Part shown: positions 26,149 to 32,599 of the stretch, piece after piece | Layout of the letters: every line of letters begins with the position of its first letter | How positions within the stretch are numbered: position 1 is the stretch's first letter | Source of the DNA: an uncultured Clostridia bacterium | GTDB taxonomy: Bacteria > Bacillota > Clostridia > TANB77 > CAG-508 | Reading direction: 5' to 3' | DNA length: 39,409 bases | Assembly (NCBI GenBank): GCA_944386685.1 | Contig: CALXCA010000017.1 | Location: forward strand, 1-39,409 | The notes under the pieces: model-generated | What the model saw: the letters and a program-made list of their open reading frames with translations, nothing else | The model's database searches: none | What the model was told of the DNA's origin: nothing | Position numbers and translations under genes: made by a program

Positions 26149-26666
26149 TCAAATATTCCAGTTTATCTTTGACCATTTTTCGTCATTAGGATTTTTTCTA
26201 ATTTCTTTTTCAACTGCATTTAAATTTAAATCAGATATCTCGTCTATAATCTTAATTGCTAATTCCATTATTAGGATTTTGGTTTCTCCATCTTCATAAA
26301 AAACATTGTTTTGTATATTTTCTGGTAGAACAACATTATATTTTTCTATGAGTCTTTTGTTTAATATGTCATAATCATTATATATATATCTTTAGTGAAT
26401 TTTTCCAAATATTTGTTATAAAATAAGTAATCTGTTATCAAATGTAAAAAGTATCCTCTCATGTAGCTGTTATTAATTTCATTATCTTGTAAAAAATCCT
26501 TTAATATAACTTTACTACTTTTTATACCATAGTGTGTTAATGATTTATCTGTTACACTATCTGGATAAATTACTCCTTTTATGAATTCATCATAGTCTTC
26601 TTTGACATCTTTGTGTTTCTTTAAATATTCCTCTGCTATTGCTAAATGTATAACATATCCTGCCAT
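26149..26666 (-). pseudogene. Frameshifted zinc-dependent phospholipase C-like protein
   Basis: MAGYVIHLAIAEEYLKKHK and HLITDYLFYNKYLEKF with dispersed His/Asp resemble proteins annotated as zinc-dependent phospholipase C domain (S1/P1-nuclease fold), although the short length makes the family call tentative. The first frame ends at residue 101. A 2-base change in the TA dinucleotide tract at 26380-26389 would restore the frame, which then continues for about 70 residues (NDYDILNKRLIEKYNVV and onward) to a TGA at 26149. The repaired product would be about 171 residues. Slippage in the TA tract could make this reversible. Convergent with the frameshifted MBL gene. Confidence 0.65.
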
Positions 26667-26716
26667 TTAATAACCTCCATAATTTAATAATTTTTCTACA
26701 TTTATAATATTTTTCA

Positions 26717-27586
26717 TTATCCTCCATAATAATCATATTGATTCTCTTCTGGATTAAATATAAAGTGTTTCTTATCTAATTTTTCTTTATCAACCTCTCT
26801 TAATATTTTTTCATCACTATCTAGTAAATATGTTTTAGAATTAAAATTAAATATCAAACATCTAAGATATCTTCTCTCGCCACTTTCTTTAGCTTCTTTC
26901 CATATTTTTTCTATTTTAATTTCTTCTTGCTCAATTTTTACTCTCATATATTCAAAAAAACCCTGTGAATCAATATTATATTTTCTTAATATCTCTATAA
27001 CATTTTTAAAATACTTTATATCATCTTTTCCTTTTAACTCTTCTTCTATTTCTTTAACTTCTGCAAGTTCATCTAATCTATCTTTATTAAAATTATCAAG
27101 AGCTTTTTGAAATTTTCCAAAATCATCCCTTAAAATTGTTATCCCGTTAATTGTCAAGCCTAACTTTAACCTTGTAAGATCTTTAAGTTTATTAAAATTG
27201 TCCAAATCTAAAAGAACACTATAGTCATTTCCTGTTAGTCCAACAACATAATGTAAATTTTCTCTATCTCCAACCATTACAGCTTCAAGATTATGATTAT
27301 CTTTTAATAATTCATTAATTGCTTTTGCATAAAGTCTAGCAAATTCATAACATACTCTTCTATTATGTTTTTTTCTATTTTCTTTCCATTTTTCATCAAT
27401 AATTCTTCCATACCAATCAACAGCTATATATTTTATGTTATTTAAATCACTGTTATCTTTTTTTACTTGATCATATTCAATCCAATCTTCATTAAGATTT
27501 TTATTTGGCTCTATTATTATTTTATAATCTCTTTCTAATTCTTGACTTAATTCTTTATAAAATTTTTTTATATATTCATCATCCAT
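26717..27586 (-). CDS. Transglutaminase-like protein, tentative
   Basis: A 289-residue soluble protein. ATG 27586 (MDDEYIKKFY) is chosen because TAGGAGA lies upstream; an ATG 63 nt earlier would add a hydrophobic stretch without a good site. Residues 75-130 contain the ordered triad expected of a papain/transglutaminase fold: Cys79 at the start of a helix (RRVCYEFARLYAKAINEL), His112 (ENLHYVVGL), and Asp127 or Asp129 (VLLDLDNF). The C-terminal part is charged and helical, ending in a short beta-like segment and YDYYGG. By family knowledge such folds are proteases, peptidases or cross-linkers. Activity here is unproven. It follows the phosphatase remnant by 55 bp. Confidence 0.6.
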   Translation of the reverse strand: MDDEYIKKFYKELSQELERDYKIIIEPNKNLNEDWIEYDQVKKDNSDLNNIKYIAVDWYGRIIDEKWKENRKKHNRRVCYEFARLYAKAINELLKDNHNLEAVMVGDRENLHYVVGLTGNDYSVLLDLDNFNKLKDLTRLKLGLTINGITILRDDFGKFQKALDNFNKDRLDELAEVKEIEEELKGKDDIKYFKNVIEILRKYNIDSQGFFEYMRVKIEQEEIKIEKIWKEAKESGERRYLRCLIFNFNSKTYLLDSDEKILREVDKEKLDKKHFIFNPEENQYDYYGG

Positions 27587-27641
27587 CTTCAATCTTCTCC
27601 TACAACTTATTTTTTTAGTAAAAAAGAAAATAAAAAGTAAA

Positions 27642-27887
27642 TTAATCAATCACAATTAATGGAACTTCCATTTCTTCTTTTGTTAAGCCACAATGTGTTG
27701 ATTTTTTTGCTTTCTTTCCTTCTCCATCAAATATAATAAATACTATATTATCATATTTTTGTTCTAATTTTGGGTCTAATGTTGGTAATGTTTTATGATT
27801 TGTATTTACTTTATAATATTTTAAAATTGATGTTATTGTATTTAATATACAATGTTCGTAATTTGGTAAAATTAAATTTTCTTTCAT
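27642..27887 (-). pseudogene. Alkaline-phosphatase-superfamily gene with internal deletion
   Basis: The 81-residue product joins two ends of a much longer protein. Residues 1-57 match the N-terminus of a clostridial alkaline-phosphatase/phosphodiesterase family (NYEHCILNTITSILKYY, TLPTLD, then IVFIIFDGEG, where intact members read DGMG before the catalytic Thr). Residues 58-81 match the C-terminus (STHCGLTKEEMEVPLIVID). The catalytic core and metal sites are missing, so an in-frame deletion of several hundred codons is inferred. A good upstream ribosome binding site remains, so a short peptide may still be made. Confidence 0.7.
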
Positions 27888-27950
27888 TTTTTTCCTTTCA
27901 CATCTTTTATATAATTATACAATTTTAGCATATTTTTATGAGATAAAAAA

Positions 27951-29219
27951 TTATTGAAAAGTGTTTTCAGTTACTAAAACATCTTGTTCTTTAACTAATT
28001 GTTCCATATTTTTGATTATAGATTCAATAATTTTCTTTGAAATTGGATTTGTAACTTGTTGTGGTCCATTTTTATATCTATCCAATAATTCTATAGAATA
28101 AGTATTGTTTAAGTTAGAACCAAGTAATATTTTATCTGTTAAGACTAAACCTGTATTCTGAGCACAAATTAGTGCTCTTTGTACTGAACCTTCTAAATCA
28201 CAACAATTTTGTTTTCTATATGATTTTGATTTTAAATATTCAATATACTCCAATCCAGAAGAATGTAATTGGTCAATTGCATGTTTATATAATTTATGTC
28301 CTGCATAATTAAATGGAGTTATAATATCAAAATCACTAATTTCAAATCTATCTATATCTTTCTTTTCTCCTATACTTACCCTATAATAATTTCTCCAATT
28401 ATATTGAACAGCACCAGAAATAATGCAATTCACATTACTTCTATTTAGCTGGTATTTAATTTCTGATAAAGTTGCACCAGTTCCAATATTATCATCTAAT
28501 AGCACTATTGTTTTATTAGTATTAAATGGTCTATTACTTGACATTAAAGAAGAAATCTCATCATTACATAAAGACCTACTTTCAGAAATATACTTGCTTT
28601 TTAATATATTTGTAAAATCATATCCATACATAGCTTTGAAAAATGGTCCTAAATAAATACTACCATAACCTGGTGTTAATATTTCTATCTTCTTACTATC
28701 TGTGTTCATTTTTAATGATTTTGTAAACATGTATAACATCGCTTTATTATCCATTTCAATAGATCTTTTAGCAGAATTTTCATCACCAACAGGAAGAATA
28801 TTGCAAGGATCTATTTCAATTAGTCCTTTATTTTGCAAAAGAACTAAAATATTTTTAACATCTTCAATTAAACATTTTTCGGCTTGTTGTAATTGAAATC
28901 TAATCTTTTCATTTTTTCCTTTTGTAATATATTCTTCAAACTTTTTAAAATATACTTTTCCCGAACAATTTAACATATTTTCTAAAATTACAAAATTCCT
29001 TTTTGTTAATTCTCTTGTCAATTTATTTTTTAATTCTTCTCTTTCTAATGCTAATTCTGTCATACTTTTTACATTATAATACTCTTTTGAGCGAGACAAG
29101 TATGTTACTATTTTGTCATCTATTCTTACTGGTGTTACGTATTTTTCTATTCCATCTACATCATTTAATGAAATAATTCCAATTATGTCAAAATCTTTTA
29201 AATCTATTTTTTCATTCAT
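27951..29219 (-). CDS. Phosphoribosyltransferase-fold protein coupled to NADAR
   Basis: A 422-residue protein. The PRPP-binding signature IVLLDDNIGTGAT (238-250) is a clear type I phosphoribosyltransferase motif, with a preceding TPGYGSIYLGPFF (182-194) that fits the same fold. Residues 1-160 are a separate, mostly helical region, possibly DNA- or substrate-binding, beginning with a small beta segment (DIIGIISL). Residues 340-422 are a helical tail. It starts 4 nt after the NADAR stop, so translation should be coupled. The enzyme family links or cleaves a nitrogenous base and ribose phosphate. The base is unknown. It is not one of the standard purine or pyrimidine salvage enzymes, which are about half this length. 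Confidence 0.7.
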   Translation of the reverse strand: MNEKIDLKDFDIIGIISLNDVDGIEKYVTPVRIDDKIVTYLSRSKEYYNVKSMTELALEREELKNKLTRELTKRNFVILENMLNCSGKVYFKKFEEYITKGKNEKIRFQLQQAEKCLIEDVKNILVLLQNKGLIEIDPCNILPVGDENSAKRSIEMDNKAMLYMFTKSLKMNTDSKKIEILTPGYGSIYLGPFFKAMYGYDFTNILKSKYISESRSLCNDEISSLMSSNRPFNTNKTIVLLDDNIGTGATLSEIKYQLNRSNVNCIISGAVQYNWRNYYRVSIGEKKDIDRFEISDFDIITPFNYAGHKLYKHAIDQLHSSGLEYIEYLKSKSYRKQNCCDLEGSVQRALICAQNTGLVLTDKILLGSNLNNTYSIELLDRYKNGPQQVTNPISKKIIESIIKNMEQLVKEQDVLVTENTFQ

Positions 29220-29223
29220 TTTA

Positions 29224-29844
29224 TTATTCTTCTTTCTTTAAAAAATCTTTTAAGCAATTTAATTGTCTTTCAAATTCGTATCTTGTAAATACAGTTTCAT
29301 TTTTCTCTTTTGCTCCCATTGTGTGAATTATTTCTCTTTCACATGTTTTTAAAATATTTCTATATAATGGATTTTGAATCGCAGAAATATATAATTCATC
29401 TACTAAATCATCATATTCTTTACCATATCTATTAATCTCTTTTCCTTGCCAATAAACTATTCCTGTTACCTTCCAATCATATCCACTACAAACCTTTACA
29501 TAATTAGAATTTAAACTATGATAAGAAAAAACTAAGTTTTGCATTTCAATATCTTTGAATTTAATTCCTTGAAAAAAAGATTCTATACTTTGTAATTTTT
29601 TACCTTTGAATTCAAACTCATATGGAAATAAATTAGATAAAACTTTAGCATAAGGACCTTTTCTTTTATAACCTACATTTATCCATTTTTCGCAATCTCC
29701 TATTTCATTTCCTTCATCATCAATTAAAGGTTCTCCATTATAGTATTCCTTCCCATCTATTATTTCAATTTCTTTTGGTGTGTAAATATAAGTTTCTTTA
29801 AATTTTTTAAATGATTTTAATTCTTTTTCAATATTTTTTTCCAT
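29224..29844 (-). CDS. NADAR-family N-glycosidase
   Basis: A 206-residue NADAR-fold protein. ATG 29844 (MEKNIEKELK) follows GGAGAGAG; an upstream in-frame ATG lacks a site. Family blocks are LSNLFPYEF (69-77), IESFFQGIKF (87-96), then WQGKEINRYGKEYDDLVDEL, LYRNILKTCEREIIHTMG and TVFTRYEFERQL. Family knowledge: NADAR proteins hydrolyse N-glycosidic bonds. Some strip ADP-ribose from guanine in DNA opposite DarT-type toxins, and the E. coli relative YbiA acts on riboflavin intermediates. No DarT is visible nearby. It is the first gene of a two-gene operon with the phosphoribosyltransferase, with its own promoter at 29879-29907. Confidence 0.85.
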   Translation of the reverse strand: MEKNIEKELKSFKKFKETYIYTPKEIEIIDGKEYYNGEPLIDDEGNEIGDCEKWINVGYKRKGPYAKVLSNLFPYEFEFKGKKLQSIESFFQGIKFKDIEMQNLVFSYHSLNSNYVKVCSGYDWKVTGIVYWQGKEINRYGKEYDDLVDELYISAIQNPLYRNILKTCEREIIHTMGAKEKNETVFTRYEFERQLNCLKDFLKKEE

Positions 29845-29878
29845 TTTCTCTCTCCTAAATAAAAATAATAATAGCACT

Positions 29879-29907
29879 ATTTTAACATATTTAATTACTT
29901 TTTTCAA
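29879..29907 (-). promoter_or_regulatory. Promoter of NADAR-phosphoribosyltransferase operon
   Basis: On the minus strand TTGAAA (29902-29907), a 17-bp spacer and TAAAAT (29879-29884), about 35 bp before the NADAR ATG. Confidence 0.6.
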
Positions 29908-29929
29908 CAATAATTTACTTGAAACAATG

Positions 29930-30086
29930 AACAATAGCGGGCTTTTTTAGACATTTTATATGTTCATAACATTTTAAAGTCCGCGTCATTGTTCGTGCGC
30001 CAAATTTTACGTTAGTAAAATTTGTGTGCATCCGTTTGAGCGAAGCTCTTTTCTTGAATAGGAAAAAGCGATTTTTCCTATTCAAG
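29930..30086. repeat. Dispersed stem-loop repeat, copy B (157 bp)
   Basis: Full-length match to 23153-23308 in the same orientation and with the same order of stems. The terminal stem here is CTTGAATAGG/CCTATTCAAG, where copy A has CTTGTATAGG/CCTATACAAG, so one pair has changed on both sides. It lies between the DUF84 terminator and the NADAR promoter. Confidence 0.88.
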
Positions 30087-30091
30087 AAGAA

Positions 30092-30116
30092 AAATGGGAG
30101 CTAATCGCTCCCATTT
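30092..30116 (-). terminator. Terminator of DUF84 NTPase gene
   Basis: AAATGGGAGC/GCTCCCATTT form a perfect 10-bp stem with a 5-nt loop immediately after the stop, followed by TTTC on the minus strand. Confidence 0.8.
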
Positions 30117-30119
30117 CTC

Positions 30120-30620
30120 CTACCAAGCATCATTTAAAAATCTTGTAAGTGCCATAATTGTTCCGTTTTCTACCAAATCTTTTCTATTCAATTGTCCACA
30201 AGTAAGTACACTTATTCCTCCTTTTTTTCCAAAAAGTCTATTAAATAACTTCGAAATACTAGTACTGCGAATTTCTTTAATGTATTTATGTGGAATTTGA
30301 CATCCTTGACTTAATCCTATTCCAGTTTTTCCATCATTTCTCTCAATTTGAACAACTTGCAGATTAAACCAATGACCAAATTCTTCAACTAGTCCTCCTT
30401 CGCAGGAAACTAAATAGTCATATTGTAGACTATCTACTTTTTTTAAGTTATCTATACGATTTTGTGCACCTTTAAACACATCTTCATTTATAGGTTGAGA
30501 AGGAACTCCTGATTTTACATCATAAGGTATTATTTTGACCTCCTTAAAATACCGTTCAAAAGCTTTCATTATGGCTTCAACTTTGACTTGATTTTTTGTA
30601 GCAACTTTGACAATAGTCAT
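30120..30620 (-). CDS. Inosine/xanthosine triphosphatase (DUF84, YjjX-like)
   Basis: House-cleaning NTPase that hydrolyses ITP and XTP so that deaminated purines stay out of nucleic acids. The 166 residues start VKVATKNQVKVEAIMKAF, the nucleotide-binding N-terminus of the family. They continue with GVPSQPINEDVFKGAQNRI, the acidic CEGGLVEE site that should bind Mg, and a QGCQIPHKYI segment. Length is usual. AAAGGAG precedes the ATG. It has a divergent promoter shared back-to-back with the PHP gene and its own terminator. Family identity is firm; the preferred substrate is inferred. Confidence 0.88.
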   Translation of the reverse strand: MTIVKVATKNQVKVEAIMKAFERYFKEVKIIPYDVKSGVPSQPINEDVFKGAQNRIDNLKKVDSLQYDYLVSCEGGLVEEFGHWFNLQVVQIERNDGKTGIGLSQGCQIPHKYIKEIRSTSISKLFNRLFGKKGGISVLTCGQLNRKDLVENGTIMALTRFLNDAW

Positions 30621-30665
30621 TATGTCGCTCCTTTCTATGTTTTTTCTAATGATTTTAGCTATTAA

Positions 30666-30728
30666 ATTATACCATATTTTTAGTTTTTTATCAAATAATT
30701 TGATTTTTTTTTAGCAAAATGGTATATT
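30666..30728. promoter_or_regulatory. Back-to-back divergent promoters, DUF84 and PHP genes
   Basis: Minus strand: TTGATA (30689-30694), 17 bp, TATAAT (30666-30671). Plus strand: TTGATT (30700-30705), 17 bp, TATATT (30723-30728). The two -35 elements are 5 bp apart, so the promoters may interfere or share a regulator. Confidence 0.7.
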
Positions 30729-30733
30729 TAATT

Positions 30734-30782
30734 TGAGGTAAAATTTTTAGTTTGAAAGAAATTCTTTCATAACTATACCTCA
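30734..30782 (+). promoter_or_regulatory. Structured leader of PHP gene
   Basis: TGAGGTA (30734-30740) pairs with TACCTCA (30776-30782), enclosing the hairpin GAAAGAAATTCTTTC (30753-30767). The outer stem starts near the expected transcription start and ends a few bases before the ribosome binding site. It could be a 5' stabiliser or a regulated leader. No known riboswitch class was recognised. Confidence 0.45.
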
Positions 30783-30801
30783 GAAAGGAATGAAATTTAT
30801 T

Positions 30802-31683
30802 ATGATAGATTTACATATGCATACAACTTATTCAGATGGAACAGAAAGTTGTGAAACAGTTTTAAAAAAATGTCAAGAAAAAAATTTGAATTATATTTCA
30901 ATAACAGACCATAATACTTCTTTAGCTTACGAAGAATTAGAAAGAATAGATATTCCAAATTTATATAAAGGTAAAATTATTCCGGGAATTGAGCTTAATA
31001 CAAAAGTTTTGGGAATTCCAATAGAAATTTTAGGATATGGTATAAATTATAAAAAAATGAATATTCTTGCTCCCAAAATATATCTACCTCCAAAAGAAAG
31101 AAATTTAATAGAATTTAAAAGATTATATGATAAATGTGTTAATTATGGTATTGTACTTAGTAAAAATTGTTCTGATAATTATGACCCTAATACATTTGCT
31201 TCTGGATTTTTTCATAAAGAAATTGTAAAACATGAAGAAAATAAAAAACTTTTAACTCCAGAATCATGGGATTCTAGCAAGATATTTTATAGACAATATA
31301 TGTCTGACCCAAACATGCCTTTATATGTAGAAATGGATGATTTAGTTCCAGATTTTATTACTGCAAGTAACCTTGTTAGAAAAGCTGGTGGATTAGTTTT
31401 TATTCCACACATTTTTGAATATAGGGATAATGCTGAACGTATTTTAAATTACATTTTAGATAATTATAAGATTGATGGAATAGAATGTTATTATACAACA
31501 TTTACTCAAGAACAACATGAAAGAGTTCTAAATATTTGTAAAGAAAAAAATTTATTTATTTCTGGTGGTAGTGATTTTCATGGTACAATTAAGCCTGATG
31601 TTGACATTGGTGTTGGTTATGGAAACTTGAGAATTCCAGATGAAATTTTAAATTCTTGGATTAATAATGTTACTCTGTTTTAA
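30802..31683 (+). CDS. PHP-domain phosphoesterase
   Basis: A 293-residue PHP protein of the YciV/RNase AM type, a metal-dependent phosphoesterase. ATG 30802 (MIDLHMHTTYSDGT) is preferred, since AAAGGA lies 12 nt upstream and directly touches the alternative ATG at 30790. Metal-binding blocks in order are HMHTTYSDG, ITDHNT, GIELN, FIPHIFEY and GGSDFHG. By family it may remove phosphate from 3',5'-bisphosphate nucleotides or trim RNA 5' ends. It is not fused to a polymerase or histidinol-phosphatase module. It is expressed divergently from the DUF84 gene and followed by a weak hairpin around ACTTCGT. Confidence 0.88.
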   Translation: MIDLHMHTTYSDGTESCETVLKKCQEKNLNYISITDHNTSLAYEELERIDIPNLYKGKIIPGIELNTKVLGIPIEILGYGINYKKMNILAPKIYLPPKERNLIEFKRLYDKCVNYGIVLSKNCSDNYDPNTFASGFFHKEIVKHEENKKLLTPESWDSSKIFYRQYMSDPNMPLYVEMDDLVPDFITASNLVRKAGGLVFIPHIFEYRDNAERILNYILDNYKIDGIECYYTTFTQEQHERVLNICKEKNLFISGGSDFHGTIKPDVDIGVGYGNLRIPDEILNSWINNVTLF

Positions 31684-31774
31684 GACTATAGAAAAATAAA
31701 AACTTCGTTTTCATTATTAATATATATTACAAAAATAAAGTTATACTTTCCTACTGTAAAAAAAATTCATTTAA

Positions 31775-31803
31775 TTGACATTATTCTTAATATATTATAT
31801 AAT
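31775..31803 (+). promoter_or_regulatory. Perfect consensus promoter of kinase-like gene
   Basis: TTGACA (31775-31780), exactly 17 bp, TATAAT (31798-31803), leading to a leader of about 70 nt. Confidence 0.9.
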
Positions 31804-31880
31804 ATATTTATACTTATTTTTTCAGTCATTTTATGCAATTTTTGCAAAGAATGACGCAATTCTTCTGAGGAGGTTTAATT

Positions 31881-32522
31881 ATGTCTAAGAAGAAAACTAC
31901 ATGGATTGTTGTGAGTGGGCTTGATGGCTCGGGCAAAACTACGTTGGTTGGGAATCTGCAAGCTTGGCTCACCGAAAAGGGGTTCAGTGTCAAACGGGAT
32001 AGATTTCCGCACGACGTCTATCTGAACAAAACTTTGCTCGATAAGAGTAAAGACGCCTATACCGATAGGCTTCTGTTTGCACTGGATAACCGCATTTTTG
32101 GAACTGAAATCAGAGAAATGATTGAACATCACGACTATGATTTCATTATCACCCAGCGTGGTTTCTTGGACAGCTTTGTTCATGGAGCCGTACAAGGGTT
32201 TAGTTACTCTTGGATAGCAGAACTCAATCATATGGAGGATCTGCCTAAGGCTGATATCATGTTCCACATGGTAGCTGAAGCTAAAGTAGCTTATTCTCGG
32301 ATTTGCAACGATCCTGATGCTGACAAGTTTGAGTATCCCGCCTACATTGGTAAGCAGGAACGCGAAACACGTCGGGCCTACGCAGAAATCAAGTCTGGAT
32401 CGAATCCGGATTTGGTTCACTTCGCCAAAACCAAAAACTTCTACATTGACAGCACTGAAATGACAATGGAAGAGGTTTTTGCTTTAGCAAAGGCAAAACT
32501 TGAGAGTTTAAACCTCTTCTAA
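31881..32522 (+). CDS. Thymidylate-kinase-like P-loop kinase, foreign base composition
   Basis: A 213-residue P-loop protein with Walker A GLDGSGKTT (13-21), as in dTMP kinases, an RDRFPHD segment, and IITQRGFLDSF in the place where kinases of this family have the Asp-Arg-Tyr/Ser acceptor motif. It should phosphorylate a nucleoside monophosphate or a related small molecule. It may not be the housekeeping Tmk. Strong GAGGAGG site before the ATG. The base composition is strikingly different from the window (codons such as CGG, GCC, ACC, CTC, AAG). It stands alone with a perfect promoter and a long terminator, which indicates recent horizontal gain, possibly from a phage. Confidence 0.8.
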   Translation: MSKKKTTWIVVSGLDGSGKTTLVGNLQAWLTEKGFSVKRDRFPHDVYLNKTLLDKSKDAYTDRLLFALDNRIFGTEIREMIEHHDYDFIITQRGFLDSFVHGAVQGFSYSWIAELNHMEDLPKADIMFHMVAEAKVAYSRICNDPDADKFEYPAYIGKQERETRRAYAEIKSGSNPDLVHFAKTKNFYIDSTEMTMEEVFALAKAKLESLNLF

Positions 32523-32527
32523 ACACA

Positions 32528-32572
32528 ATAGAGTGTGGTGCGATAGTTTCTTACTGTCGCACCACACTCTAT
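32528..32572 (+). terminator. Strong terminator of kinase-like gene
   Basis: ATAGAGTGTGGTGCGATAG pairs with CTGTCGCACCACACTCTAT over 19 positions with one G-U/A-C difference and a 7-nt loop, then TTATATTT. It lies between convergent genes. Confidence 0.85.
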
Positions 32573-32599
32573 TTATATTTAACTTTATATCAAAATTTA

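Noticed and set aside
27586..27649. Signal-like hydrophobic N-terminus on the transglutaminase-like protein
   Set aside because: It depends on an upstream ATG without a ribosome binding site; the downstream ATG with TAGGAGA is the better start.
29844..29934. N-terminal extension of the NADAR protein
   Set aside because: The extra 30 residues would run through the promoter and into the dispersed repeat and lack a ribosome binding site.
31875..32420. 181-codon minus-strand frame opposite the kinase-like gene
   Set aside because: It is antisense to a gene with a Walker A motif, perfect promoter and ribosome binding site; its own start has none.
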